Shown here: one piece after another, positions 29,225 through 38,929 of the stretch | How the letters are laid out: each line of letters begins with the position of its first letter | Position numbering within the stretch: the first letter of the stretch is position 1 | Source of the DNA: Arthrobacter sp. AK04 | GTDB taxonomy: Bacteria; Actinomycetota; Actinomycetes; Actinomycetales; Micrococcaceae | Length of the DNA: 55,739 nucleotides | Assembly: GCF_021129155.1 (NCBI RefSeq) | Contig: NZ_JAJOMC010000027.1 | Coordinates: 1 to 55,739 of the forward strand | Direction: 5' to 3' | Notes under the pieces: generated by a model | Told to the model about the DNA's origin: nothing | The model's database searches: none | Seen by the model: the letters and a program-made list of their open reading frames with translations, nothing else | Position numbers and translations under genes: made by a program

Positions 29225-30231
29225 GCACCGCAACCTCAGTCCGCCCTGACGCGCAGCGGCCGGCTGCCGCCCAGCCGTTGCTGGACGTCAAGGACCTGGT
29301 GGTCCGCTACGGCCGCGGACGCAAGGCAGCCGCGGCCCCCGCCGCCGTCGACCGCGTCAGCTTCAGCATCGCGCCCGGCGAGACTGTGGGCCTGGTGGGG
29401 GAGTCCGGTTCGGGCAAATCCACCATCGGCAAGGCCATCCTGGGGCTGCAGAAGGTCTCAGGCGGGACCATCACCTATGAGGGCAAGGACGTCACGTCCG
29501 CCGGCGCATCCCAGCGCAGGGCCCTGGGCAGCGAACTGCGGGCCATCTTCCAGGACCCCAACTCCTCGCTGAATCCGCGGAACACGGTGGGCTCTTCGCT
29601 GGCAGAGCCGCTCCGGCTCCGCGGCGTGGGCGCGGCCGGTGCCCGGCAGCGCGCGGAGGACATGCTGGAACGCGTGGGGCTCCCGCGGGACGCCGTGGAC
29701 CGGTACCCCAGCCAGTTCTCCGGCGGCCAGCGGCAGCGCATTTCCGTGGCACGCGCCCTGATCTGCGACCCAAAACTCGTGGTCTGCGATGAAGCCGTCA
29801 GCGCCCTGGACCTCTCCACCCAGGCGCAGGTGCTGAACCTCTTGGCCGACCTGCGCGACGAGCGCGGCCTGGGCTACCTCTTCATCGCCCACGACATCGC
29901 CGTGGTCCAGTTCCTGGCCCAGCGCGTGGTGGTCCTCTACCGGGGACAGGTCATGGAAAGCGGGCCCGCCGCCGCCGTCACCGAGAACCCCAGGCACCCC
30001 TTCACGCAGGCGCTCGTGGCAGCGTCACCCGTGCCGCGCCCTGCCGAGCAGGCTGCGCGCCGCGAAGCCCGGGAGTCGCTCGGTGTCCGCACGGGAGCGG
30101 CCGCCGTGCCAGCGCCCGGCGGCTGCCCCTTCCGGCTCCGCTGCCCGCTGGCCACGGACCTTTGCGCCACCGAACGCCCAGCCCTCCGCACGGTGGGCGG
30201 ATCCGCCGTCGCCTGCCACTACGCCACCTGA
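29221..30231 (+). CDS. ABC importer ATPase, DppF type
   Basis: A 336-residue nucleotide-binding protein. Walker A GESGSGKST, Q-loop FQDPNSSLNPR, signature SGGQRQR, Walker B LVVCDEAVSALD, switch AHDIA, and the C-terminal GGCPFRLRCPLATDLC motif. It completes the importer: lipoprotein, two permease domains and two ATPases. A hairpin at 30237-30264 follows immediately, before the rhamnosidase gene. Confidence 0.95.
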   Translation: MSTATSVRPDAQRPAAAQPLLDVKDLVVRYGRGRKAAAAPAAVDRVSFSIAPGETVGLVGESGSGKSTIGKAILGLQKVSGGTITYEGKDVTSAGASQRRALGSELRAIFQDPNSSLNPRNTVGSSLAEPLRLRGVGAAGARQRAEDMLERVGLPRDAVDRYPSQFSGGQRQRISVARALICDPKLVVCDEAVSALDLSTQAQVLNLLADLRDERGLGYLFIAHDIAVVQFLAQRVVVLYRGQVMESGPAAAVTENPRHPFTQALVAASPVPRPAEQAARREARESLGVRTGAAAVPAPGGCPFRLRCPLATDLCATERPALRTVGGSAVACHYAT

Positions 30232-30236
30232 CTCCC

Positions 30237-30264
30237 GGCGCAGGCACCCAGGCTTCCCTGCGCC
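30237..30264 (+). other. Hairpin between ATPase and rhamnosidase genes
   Basis: GGCGCAGG (30237-30244) and CCTGCGCC (30257-30264) form a perfect eight-base stem six bases after the ATPase stop codon. Without a U-tract, it may attenuate or process the transcript between transport and hydrolase genes. Confidence 0.5.
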
Positions 30265-30312
30265 AACGCTGAGAACGTCGATGCTTACGAATACAGAAAC
30301 GGAAAACATCCC

Positions 30313-32619
30313 ATGACACCCACCCCCTGGCAAGCAGCCATGATCACCCCCGCCGAGGACTTCGACGGCGCCCCACTCCTGCGGAAGGAATTCCAGCTTG
30401 CGGAGGGACACGGCGACGTTGCCCGGGCCACGCTGCGTGCCACCGCCTTTGGCGTCTATGAGGCGCTCATTAACGGTGTTCCCGTGGGCGAGGATGTCCT
30501 GAGCCCGGGCTGGAGCTCCTACGAATGGCGGCTCCGCTACCGCAGCTACGATGTCACGTCCCTGCTGGGGCCAACCACGGTGATCGGGGTGTCCCTGGGC
30601 AACGGCTGGTACCGCGGGCGGCTGGCCTGGCACGGCATGTCCAACCTCTACGGCAGCGAGCTGGGCTTCTTCGGGCAGCTGGACATCGAGTTCGAGGACG
30701 GACACATCCAGTCCGTGGGTTCGGATACCACCTGGCAGTCTGGACCCTCCGCAACCACCTTCAACGACCTCTATGACGGGCAGACCATCGATGCCCGCCG
30801 GAACCGGATTGGTTGGGCCGAACCGGGCTTCGACGACGGCACTGGTCCCGGAAGCTGGGCGGGCGTGCGTGCGCTGGAGTTCGACGTCGACAGGCTGGCT
30901 GAGCCGGTCAGCCCACCTGTGGTGCGCAGCGAGGTCCTCAAGCCGGTCGAAGTTTTCGCCTCGCTCAGCGGCAAAACGCTGGTGGACTTCGGCCAGAACC
31001 TGGTGGGCTGGCTCCGGTTCACCGTCCAGGGCGAGGCAGGGCACACCATCACGGTGCGCCACGCGGAGGTGCTGGAAGACGGTGAGCTGGGCGTGCGGCC
31101 GCTCCGCTCCGCCAAGGCTGCGGACACGTTCATCCTCTCCGGCGGCGAGGACTTCTTCGAGCCCACCAAAACCTTCCACGGCTTCCGCTACGCCGAAATC
31201 ACCGGTTGGCCCGGGACCCTCACCGAGGAATCGGTTGAAGCCGTAGTGGTCCACTCGGACCTTGAGCGCACCGGCACCTTCGAGTGCTCCAACGAGCTGG
31301 TCAACCAGCTGCACCGCAACATTGTCTGGGGCCTGCGGGGCAACTTCCTGGACCTGCCCACCGATTGCCCGCAGCGGGACGAACGGCTTGGCTGGACCGG
31401 GGATATCGCCGTCTTCGCGCCCACCGCGGCATTCCTTTACGACGTCAAGGGCTTCCTGCAGGACTGGCTCCTTGACCTTGCCGCCGAGCAGAAAGCGGCC
31501 GGCGGACTGGTGCCCATCACTGTTCCGGACGCCCTGAAGTACTGCCCGCAGCCGCCGGAATTTCCGTCGCCGGAATCGTCCGCGCTCTGGAGCGAGGCGT
31601 CCGTCTGGGTGCCGTGGGCGCTCTGGGAGGCGTACGGGGACAGAACCGTGCTGGAGAACCAGTACGAATCCATGGCCTCGCACATCCGGCGGGTGGAGGG
31701 CCTGCTCTCACCCACCGGACTCTGGGACACAGGTTTCCAGTTCGGCGACTGGCTGGACCCCGACGCCGAGCCGGACAAGCCGTGGGACGCGAAGGCGGAC
31801 ACAGGCGTGGTAGCCACTACCTGCATGTTCCGCACCGCCTCCATCACTGCCCAAACGGCGCGGCTGCTGGGCCGTTTGGAGGACGCCGAGTACTTCGAAC
31901 ACTTGGCCGCACGTGTCCAGGCTTCGTTCCTGAAGCACTACGTGTCCGGCGACGGCACCATCCAGAGCGACTGCACCACGGTCTACGCGCTGGCGATTGC
32001 CTTCGGGATCCTTCCCAGCAGCGGGCTCTGTGACTTTGCCGGAGTACGCCTCGCCGAGCTGGTCCGGAAAAACGACTACCGCGTCTCCACGGGCTTCGCT
32101 GGGACCCCGTTCATCACCCACGCCCTGACCGACACCGGACACGTGGACGAAGCCTACCGGCTGCTCCTGGAGGAGGGCTGCCCGTCCTGGCTCTACCCCG
32201 TGACCATGGGCGCCACTACTGTCTGGGAGCGCTGGGATTCGATGCTTCCGGACGGCACCATCAACCCCGGCGAGATGACCAGCTTCAACCACTACGCCCT
32301 CGGCGCGGTGGCCGACTGGATGCACAAGACGGTGGGCGGTATCAAACCGTTGGCGCCGGGACATGCCAAGGTCCTCATCGCACCCGTACCTGGGCAGGGC
32401 ATCGACTGGGCCAAGACCTCACTGAAGACCCCGCACGGAACCATCCGCGTGGAATGGAGGCTCGACGACGGCGCGTTCCACCTCGAGGCGACCGTACCTG
32501 AAGGGGTGGAGGCCGACGTCGTACTTCCGGGCGGTGAGTCCCGCACCGTCCAGGACGGCACCCACAGCTTTGATCACCGTATTGCGGCCGCCAACCTGGA
32601 CAACAAGGGAAGCCGCTGA
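30313..32619 (+). CDS. GH78 alpha-L-rhamnosidase (first copy)
   Basis: A 768-residue family GH78 enzyme. N-terminal beta-domains (LRATAFGVYEALINGVPVG, GNGWYRGRLAW) precede the (alpha/alpha)6 catalytic domain with LPTDCPQRDERLGWTGD (D351 as candidate acid region) and a C-terminal beta-domain from about 680. No signal peptide, so it hydrolyses imported rhamnosides in the cytoplasm. Rutin and hesperidin-type glycosides carry such rhamnose. It overlaps the next gene by one base (TGATG). Confidence 0.9.
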   Translation: MTPTPWQAAMITPAEDFDGAPLLRKEFQLAEGHGDVARATLRATAFGVYEALINGVPVGEDVLSPGWSSYEWRLRYRSYDVTSLLGPTTVIGVSLGNGWYRGRLAWHGMSNLYGSELGFFGQLDIEFEDGHIQSVGSDTTWQSGPSATTFNDLYDGQTIDARRNRIGWAEPGFDDGTGPGSWAGVRALEFDVDRLAEPVSPPVVRSEVLKPVEVFASLSGKTLVDFGQNLVGWLRFTVQGEAGHTITVRHAEVLEDGELGVRPLRSAKAADTFILSGGEDFFEPTKTFHGFRYAEITGWPGTLTEESVEAVVVHSDLERTGTFECSNELVNQLHRNIVWGLRGNFLDLPTDCPQRDERLGWTGDIAVFAPTAAFLYDVKGFLQDWLLDLAAEQKAAGGLVPITVPDALKYCPQPPEFPSPESSALWSEASVWVPWALWEAYGDRTVLENQYESMASHIRRVEGLLSPTGLWDTGFQFGDWLDPDAEPDKPWDAKADTGVVATTCMFRTASITAQTARLLGRLEDAEYFEHLAARVQASFLKHYVSGDGTIQSDCTTVYALAIAFGILPSSGLCDFAGVRLAELVRKNDYRVSTGFAGTPFITHALTDTGHVDEAYRLLLEEGCPSWLYPVTMGATTVWERWDSMLPDGTINPGEMTSFNHYALGAVADWMHKTVGGIKPLAPGHAKVLIAPVPGQGIDWAKTSLKTPHGTIRVEWRLDDGAFHLEATVPEGVEADVVLPGGESRTVQDGTHSFDHRIAAANLDNKGSR

Positions 32620-33581
32620 TGGGCCGGAGCGGCCAGCCGGAGACCGTTCAACAACTGAGTCTCGGAGAGATTCGGATGCGCGACCCGTTCATCCTTGAGA
32701 CGGTTCCAGGAGAGTTTGTCCTGTTCGGGACCAGCGACGAGAACGTCTGGGGCGGACCAGCGACTGGCTTCGACTGCTACATCAGTAGCGGCCTCGATCA
32801 TTGGGATGGCCCCATCGCCGCGTTCCGCCCACCATCGGGCTTTTGGGCGGATACCCAGTTCTGGGCGCCGGAGGTTCATGCTCTGGAAGGACGGTTCTTT
32901 ATGTTCGCCTCCTTCGCTACCTCCACCGGTGCGCGCCCCCGTGGAGTCGCAGTCCTTGTCTCGGACCATGCCACAGGCCCTTACCAGCCATGGAGTGACG
33001 GGCCGGTGACACCGGCGAACGAACCGTGCCTGGATGGAACCCTTTACGTCGATGATGACTCCACGCGCTGGCTTGTCTACAGTCGCGGGGCGGAAGGGAC
33101 ATCCGACAGCCTGGGGATCGCCGACGGTGAAATGTACGCCCTCCGGCTGTCACAGGACCTGCGCGCCGGCGTTGGTGAGCCGATCCTGTTGTTCGCCGCC
33201 TCCTCGGCGGGCTGGACCCGGCCGCTGCGGTTTCCAGAAGGGGTGGAACCTCCGAAGGGCCTGCACCTTGCCAAAGATCCCCTGTTCACCGACGGGCCCT
33301 TCCTGCTCCGCTCAAACGAGGGGACACTGCTGATGCTTTGGTCGAGCCATGGTGAGGCAGGGTACGCGATGGGCGTCGCCGAGTCGGAGGGCGGAACCAT
33401 CACGGGGCCCTGGATTCAGCACGAGGACCCCCTGTGGTCCAGCAACGGAGGTCACGGCATGGTTCTCCGCGCGTCCACCGGGCGAGACTACCTGGCCTTC
33501 CACTGGCCGAACAACACCCCGGACGAACGCGTCCAGCTCACCGAGGTCCACATCAACGGGGCCACCATAAAGATCCTGTGA
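32619..33581 (+). CDS. GH43-family glycosidase (arabinosidase/xylosidase-like)
   Basis: A 320-residue five-bladed propeller-type GH43 protein. The N-terminal Asp lies in IRMRDPFIL, FWAPEVHAL is the FWAPE signature, and the later Glu is probably in DGPFL or HEDPL. GH43 enzymes release alpha-L-arabinose or beta-D-xylose. No signal peptide. Start ATG 32619 is coupled to the rhamnosidase stop. Substrate is not determined by sequence. Confidence 0.85.
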   Translation: MGRSGQPETVQQLSLGEIRMRDPFILETVPGEFVLFGTSDENVWGGPATGFDCYISSGLDHWDGPIAAFRPPSGFWADTQFWAPEVHALEGRFFMFASFATSTGARPRGVAVLVSDHATGPYQPWSDGPVTPANEPCLDGTLYVDDDSTRWLVYSRGAEGTSDSLGIADGEMYALRLSQDLRAGVGEPILLFAASSAGWTRPLRFPEGVEPPKGLHLAKDPLFTDGPFLLRSNEGTLLMLWSSHGEAGYAMGVAESEGGTITGPWIQHEDPLWSSNGGHGMVLRASTGRDYLAFHWPNNTPDERVQLTEVHINGATIKIL

Positions 33582-33671
33582 TCAAGGCCCCGTACTGAAG
33601 CCAGGCTTGTCCGGATCCCGGCAGGCAGGCCCCATGCCACACCGCTTTCCCGATCAGGAGACGCCCACCCT

Positions 33672-35159
33672 ATGTACTCCAACCCCATCCTTCCCGGCTT
33701 TAACCCGGATCCGAGCATCGTCAGAACGCCGGACGGCTACTACGTTGTCACGTCCTCCTTCGAGTACCTTCCCGCGCTTCCCATCTATCACAGCATGGAC
33801 CTGGAAAGCTGGCGGCTTGTCGGCCACGTGGCCACGCGTGAGCACCAGGTCCAGCTTGCGAACGTACCCACGCCGGGAGGTGTCTGGGCACCAACACTGC
33901 GGCACCGCGATGGTGTGTTCTACTTGATCGTCTCTGTGTTCCTCGGCGGCCGCGGGTGCGTCCTGTTCACGTCCACCGACCCCGCCGGGCCTTGGAGCGA
34001 CGGAACGGTCATCGCGTCCGTCGACGGCATCGACCCCGATCTCGCCTGGGACGATGAGGGAACCGCGTATGTGACGTTCGCCCGGCACCCTGATGCGATC
34101 CAGCAGGTCCGGGTGGACCTCGCCACCGGTGAAGCGCTGGAAGCGCCACGCCCCTTGTGGCCCGGCAGCGGGCTCTATGCGCCCGAAGGCCCGCACCTCC
34201 ACCGGCGCGGCGAGTGGTGGTACCTGCTCGCGGCTGAAGGCGGGACCGACCGCGGCCATGCCGTCACAGTCGCCCGCTCACGCCGGCCGGAAGGCCCCTT
34301 CGAACCGGCACCGAACAACCCGATCCTCACTGCGGCGGGGACAGGATCACCGGTGCAGAACACCGGACACGCGGACCTTTTCGAACTTCCCGACGGCGGA
34401 ACAGGCATGACCCTGCTGGGCGTCCGTCCCGTAGGGCTCACGCAGGCATTCTCACCCCTGGGCCGGGAGACCTTCCTGACCACGGTGGAGTGGATCGACG
34501 GCTGGCCCCATGCCCGCCTCCCGCACGTTGCCGGCACAGGCCCGGAACAGATCGAGTACGACTTCGCCAACGGCGCAGGCCTGGAAGATCCTGCCTGGAT
34601 GGCCGTCCGCAGGATGCCCTCAGAATTCGCTCACCCCACACCCCACGGCCTGGTTGTCCGGGGCGAAGGGAACACGCTGGACGCACCCCGGCCCAGCTTC
34701 CTCGCCCAGCGGCAGCGCCACCTCGGCATCGAATGCAGGGTGGTGCTCGATGTCAGTGCCGGCACTGGCGGCCTCGCCGTGCGCAACGCCGAGGATAACT
34801 GGTTCGGCATTGAAGCTGCACGGGAAGGCGAAGCCATCAGGGTCACGGCCCGCGCGGTCGTGGCGAGCTTCGAACGCTCCTGGGAGGCCGAGGTGCCGGA
34901 CGGGGACCTTGAGCTGGCAATTCTGACAAGCCCGCCACCGCGGGATTTCAGCGCGGGTGCCGTAGGCGGCGACAGAATCCGCCTTCTCGTCCGTTCCTCA
35001 GCGCCCCACTCCAGCACAGAGGAGGTGCTGCTCACCGAACTCGACGGCAGGCACTGGTCCTTTGAAACCGCCAAGGCGTTCACGGGTAGGGCCTTCGGTG
35101 TTTTCGCCATCGAAGGCGAAGTCCTGGTACGGCGGCTGGACTACTGCGGCGCAGACTGA
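33672..35159 (+). CDS. GH43 beta-xylosidase/arabinofuranosidase with C-terminal sandwich
   Basis: A 495-residue GH43. The catalytic base is in NPILPGFNPDPSIVR (D14), the pKa-modulating Asp in VDGIDPDLAWDDEG, and the acid in YAPEGPHLH. The C-terminal ~190 residues form a beta-sandwich typical of two-domain beta-xylosidases. No signal peptide. AGGAG lies 11 bases before the ATG. It ends the rightward run and converges on the IclR gene (29-base gap). Confidence 0.92.
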   Translation: MYSNPILPGFNPDPSIVRTPDGYYVVTSSFEYLPALPIYHSMDLESWRLVGHVATREHQVQLANVPTPGGVWAPTLRHRDGVFYLIVSVFLGGRGCVLFTSTDPAGPWSDGTVIASVDGIDPDLAWDDEGTAYVTFARHPDAIQQVRVDLATGEALEAPRPLWPGSGLYAPEGPHLHRRGEWWYLLAAEGGTDRGHAVTVARSRRPEGPFEPAPNNPILTAAGTGSPVQNTGHADLFELPDGGTGMTLLGVRPVGLTQAFSPLGRETFLTTVEWIDGWPHARLPHVAGTGPEQIEYDFANGAGLEDPAWMAVRRMPSEFAHPTPHGLVVRGEGNTLDAPRPSFLAQRQRHLGIECRVVLDVSAGTGGLAVRNAEDNWFGIEAAREGEAIRVTARAVVASFERSWEAEVPDGDLELAILTSPPPRDFSAGAVGGDRIRLLVRSSAPHSSTEEVLLTELDGRHWSFETAKAFTGRAFGVFAIEGEVLVRRLDYCGAD

Positions 35160-35188
35160 CCAGCCCGGACAACCGGGGCCAGCGCATC

Positions 35189-36019
35189 CTACCCCTGGGA
35201 GTGGGTCCGCACGTCGGGGCTGACCTCCGCGTGATGGCCCAGGTTCCTCGAGACGGCGCGTGCCGCGGCGCGGACTGCCGGGGCCAGGACGTTCGGGGGA
35301 GTGGACCCGTCCGGGACCACGATGGACAGCGCGGCCACCACCGAACCCTGGGCGTCGAATACGGGCGAGGCAACCGAAACGGTCCGGGAGGGCAGGCTGC
35401 GGCGGATCATCGCGATCCCCGTGCGCCGAACATCGGAGAGCGTGCGGCGCACCTGGCCCTCGGGCATGTCCGGAACTCCGGGCTCCTTTTCGGGAGGCTT
35501 CCGCAGGATGGCCTCCTGGAATTGTTGGTCAGCGCCTGCCAGCAGGACCAGGCCGACGGCGGTGGACCGCAGCGGAGCCCGGCCGCCCACCCGGTACGCC
35601 ACCTCGGTTGCGTCCTTGGAGGACAGCCGTTCGATCAGCACCGCCTGTTCGTTGTCACGGACGGCCAGCAGGACGTGGTGCCTGGTCACCTCGAAAAGGT
35701 CCTCCAGGTAAGGGAGCGCGATTTCCCGCACGCCATGCCCGCGCGGCGACAGCGACGCGACCTCCCACAGCCGGACCCCCACAACGTACCGGCCGTCGTC
35801 GAGCCTTTCCAGGGCGCCCCAGGCAACCAGCCGGGCAATCAGCCGCAGCGCGGTAGGTGCGGGCATGCCGGCGTAACGGGCCATCTCGGACAACGTCAGG
35901 GCGCGACGGCGGTCGGAGAAGACTGCGAGCAGGCTGAGGGCGCGGTCCACCACCGGTTCGCCCTGCTTGGGCCGCTTTCCGCGGGCGGGGGTGGTTTCGG
36001 TGTCCGGCTGGACGGTCAT
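35189..36019 (-). CDS. IclR-family transcriptional regulator
   Basis: A 276-residue IclR protein. The winged helix-turn-helix is about residues 24-80 (VDRALSLLAVF, LSEMARYAGMPAPTALRLIA). The effector domain follows (about 95-265: RVGGRAPLRSTAVGLVLLA, SVASPVFDAQGSVVAALSIV). It is transcribed away from the second rhamnosidase with a palindromic site in the shared promoter. The same site type appears before three other units of the island, so it is the best candidate master regulator. The effector is unknown. Confidence 0.93.
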   Translation of the reverse strand: MTVQPDTETTPARGKRPKQGEPVVDRALSLLAVFSDRRRALTLSEMARYAGMPAPTALRLIARLVAWGALERLDDGRYVVGVRLWEVASLSPRGHGVREIALPYLEDLFEVTRHHVLLAVRDNEQAVLIERLSSKDATEVAYRVGGRAPLRSTAVGLVLLAGADQQFQEAILRKPPEKEPGVPDMPEGQVRRTLSDVRRTGIAMIRRSLPSRTVSVASPVFDAQGSVVAALSIVVPDGSTPPNVLAPAVRAAARAVSRNLGHHAEVSPDVRTHSQG

Positions 36020-36055
36020 GGCTTGCTTCCTTGCAGTGTTTGTACGTGAGCTGCG

Positions 36056-36098
36056 TTGATACGTGAGCTACCCCACAATACTATTCCAACCAATGAAA
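36056..36098 (+). promoter_or_regulatory. Promoter plus IclR-like site B before second rhamnosidase
   Basis: TTGATA (36056-36061) and TACTAT (36079-36084) are spaced by 17 bases, a near-consensus sigma-70-type promoter. The palindrome TTCCA (36084-36088), five bases, TGAAA (36094-36098) starts at the -10 element. A repressor bound there would block initiation. The sequence from 36073 nearly repeats that from 24400. Confidence 0.7.
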
Positions 36099-36172
36099 GT
36101 CGGCTGTGGGGTGCAGGTGCCCGCGCAGGAAGCTGTAACAGTTACCGCCATATGTTCAGGAGCCCGCCCGCA

Positions 36173-38929
36173 ATGACCTCCACCAGCCTCGACGCCGACG
36201 TCGACACTTCGCTCCGCGCGCGGCCTGCACCCACCCGGCTCCGCGTTGAACACCTGAAAGAGGCCTTTGGAATCACGGTAAGTGCACCGCGGATGTGCTG
36301 GGCCCCGCCGGCCGGCACGGTGCAGCAGACGGCATACCGGATCACGGCGGACAACGGCTGGGACACGGGAAAGGTCACCTCTGCCCGGCACCAGTTGATC
36401 CCCTACACCGGCCCGGCGCTGCACTCGCGCAGCCGGTTCGAGTGGCGGGTGCGGACGTGGAACACAGACGCCGACGGCTCAGAAACCGAAAGCGCATGGT
36501 CCGATCCGATGGCAGTAGAGCTGGGACTCCTGCACGCCTCTGACTGGACGGGGCAATGGATCGGCCCGGAAGAACCGGACGTTCCGGCCCCCGAAGAACG
36601 CCCCGGTTACGCCCTCCACAAGGCCTTCACCCTGGACACGGTTCCGGAAACTGGCCGCGCGTACGCCACCGCCCACGGGATCTATGAGCTGTTCCTGAAC
36701 GGCGAGCGCGTCGGTGACCAGCAGCTCACCCCCGGCTCCACCAGCTACAACACCACCCTCCAGTTCCAGGCCTACGACATCACGGGACTGCTCCGCCCCG
36801 GCGCCAACACCATCAGGGCCGTCCTCACCGACGGCTGGTACCGCGGAACCTTCGGATACATGCGTGACGCCGACATGTACGGCAGCAGCACGGCCCTCCT
36901 TGCGCAGCTGGAGATACAGTCCGGGGACAGCAGGACCGTCATCGGCACCGACGGGTCGTGGCGGGTGTCCCGGACGGAGATCCTGGGCGCGGATCTGATG
37001 GCAGGGCAGCGGACGGACTTCCGCTCGCTGGAGGGCAGGGCCGACGACGGCGCACCTTGCGCAAGTGCCGCGGCGGAGGCCGGTGCCGCCGTCGTCCTTA
37101 ACTGCAGCTACGGAACACTGACCGGCCCGGTGGCCCCGCCCACCCGGATCGTGGAGGAATTCCCGCCGGTCTCCGTCACCAGGCTGGCCAGCGGCCGCCA
37201 GGTGGTGGACTTCGGCCAAAACATCCACGGCTGGGTGCGGCTCTCCAGGCTGGGCGGGCCGGGCAAGGCGGTAACCCTCGTGTACGGCGAAGCTCTTGAT
37301 GCCACAGGCGATGTTACCCAGGACCACCTGCGCCCGCACGACTTCCAGCGCCCCGGCCAGTTCCTGCCTGCCGGCCAGGTTGACGTGGTGACCGCCTCGG
37401 GCGCTCCGGGGGAAGTGTTCGAACCCCGCCACACCACCCACGGATTCCAGTACGTGTCCGTCCAGGGCCTCACCACGGACCTGGCGGCGGAAGACATCAC
37501 CGCCTGTTTGGTCCACACGGACCTGGAACCCGTAGGCAGCTTCACCTGCAGCGATCCGCGGCTCAACAAGCTTCATGACATCGTCCAATGGAGCTTCCGG
37601 GACAACGCCTGCGAGGTTCCCACCGACTGCCCGCAACGCGAAAAGGCCGGCTGGACCGGGGACTGGCAGCTGTTTGTGCCCACCGCCGCGTACCTCTACG
37701 ACGTCACCGGTTTCTCGCGGAAATGGCTCCGGGATGTCCGCGCCGACCAGTGGGAAAACGGCGTCATCGCGAACATCTCACCGTCGGCTGGGCCGGGGGT
37801 CACTTCGGCTGAGTTCATGGCGTTCACGAACGGGTCCTGCGGCTGGGGCGACGCGATCGCGATGGTGCCGTGGGAGCTGTACCTGGCTACCGGTGACGCC
37901 GGTCTCCTGGCTGAAAACTGGGACGCGATGAACCGTTGGCTTGGCTTTGTCCGGACCACTGCGGAAACCCAGCGGCACCCGTCAGTCACCGCTGCCGGCG
38001 CGGTTCCAGCGCCGCACGAAAAGTACCTGTGGGACACCGGCTTCCACTTCGGCGAATGGATGGAGCCGGACGGTGCGGAACCGGACCTGTTCGCCGCCCG
38101 CTCCGCAGACCACGGCATCGTGGCCACCGCCTATTACCGGAACACCACTGCGGTCATGGCCCAGGCTGCTGCGGTCCTGGGCAGGCCGGAGGAAGCGCGG
38201 GCGCTGGCAAACCTTTCGGAAAACATCCGGCAGGCGTGGGAAAAGGAATACCTGGACCCGGCCGGCCAGGTAACCCAGCCAAGCCAGGCGAACTGTGTCC
38301 GGGCGCTCGCCTTTGACCTGGTCAGCCCGCAGCACCGTTCCAGCGTTACCGCCCAGCTGGTTTCACTCATCCGGGAAGCCGGCACCCACGTGGGCACAGG
38401 CTTCCTGGCCACGCCCTACCTGCTGCCCGTCCTGGCGGACAACGGTGAACTGGACCTCGCCTACGAACTCCTCATGCAGGATTCCGAGCCCTCATGGCTG
38501 GTCATGGTGGACCGCGGTGCCACCACCATGTGGGAGCTGTGGAACGGCCTCGACGCCGGCGGCGCCCCGCACCAGTCCCTGAACCACTACAGCAAGGGCG
38601 CTGTGGTGTCCTTCCTGCACCGCTACACGGCCGGCCTCCGGCAGGCGCCCGGCAGCGCGGGGTACCAACGGATCATCATCGAGCCGCGGCCGGGTGCCGG
38701 CCTGTCCTCCGCTGCGACGTCCCATACGGGTCCGCAGGGACGCATTGACGTGGCATGGGAGATCGACGACGGCGTGCTGGCACTTGGCGCCACGGTACCT
38801 TCCGGCACCACCGCCGAAGTCCGGCTTCCCGGTGAACCTGTAGCCGTCGTCGGCCCGGGGACCCATTCCTTCCTTGCCGCCGCCGGCAGCAAGAGTCCAC
38901 ACTTCCACCCAGCAAGGAGCACACTATGA
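36173..38929 (+). CDS. GH78 alpha-L-rhamnosidase (second copy)
   Basis: A 918-residue GH78 with a larger N-terminal beta-domain set than the first copy (an Ig/Fn-like domain at ~15-120, then a carbohydrate-binding-like domain). The catalytic motif is VPTDCPQREKAGWTGD (D485), whose spacing matches Bacillus RhaB, whereas the first copy has RDERLGWTGD; the two are different subfamilies and may prefer different glycosides. I start at ATG 36173 (AGGAG upstream); ATG 36152 is possible. No signal peptide. The stop overlaps the first hydrolase gene. Confidence 0.9.
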   Translation: MTSTSLDADVDTSLRARPAPTRLRVEHLKEAFGITVSAPRMCWAPPAGTVQQTAYRITADNGWDTGKVTSARHQLIPYTGPALHSRSRFEWRVRTWNTDADGSETESAWSDPMAVELGLLHASDWTGQWIGPEEPDVPAPEERPGYALHKAFTLDTVPETGRAYATAHGIYELFLNGERVGDQQLTPGSTSYNTTLQFQAYDITGLLRPGANTIRAVLTDGWYRGTFGYMRDADMYGSSTALLAQLEIQSGDSRTVIGTDGSWRVSRTEILGADLMAGQRTDFRSLEGRADDGAPCASAAAEAGAAVVLNCSYGTLTGPVAPPTRIVEEFPPVSVTRLASGRQVVDFGQNIHGWVRLSRLGGPGKAVTLVYGEALDATGDVTQDHLRPHDFQRPGQFLPAGQVDVVTASGAPGEVFEPRHTTHGFQYVSVQGLTTDLAAEDITACLVHTDLEPVGSFTCSDPRLNKLHDIVQWSFRDNACEVPTDCPQREKAGWTGDWQLFVPTAAYLYDVTGFSRKWLRDVRADQWENGVIANISPSAGPGVTSAEFMAFTNGSCGWGDAIAMVPWELYLATGDAGLLAENWDAMNRWLGFVRTTAETQRHPSVTAAGAVPAPHEKYLWDTGFHFGEWMEPDGAEPDLFAARSADHGIVATAYYRNTTAVMAQAAAVLGRPEEARALANLSENIRQAWEKEYLDPAGQVTQPSQANCVRALAFDLVSPQHRSSVTAQLVSLIREAGTHVGTGFLATPYLLPVLADNGELDLAYELLMQDSEPSWLVMVDRGATTMWELWNGLDAGGAPHQSLNHYSKGAVVSFLHRYTAGLRQAPGSAGYQRIIIEPRPGAGLSSAATSHTGPQGRIDVAWEIDDGVLALGATVPSGTTAEVRLPGEPVAVVGPGTHSFLAAAGSKSPHFHPARSTL

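Noticed and set aside
30025..31683. A 552-codon minus-strand frame opposite the ABC ATPase and first rhamnosidase
   Set aside because: Covers two well-supported genes and shows no motif.
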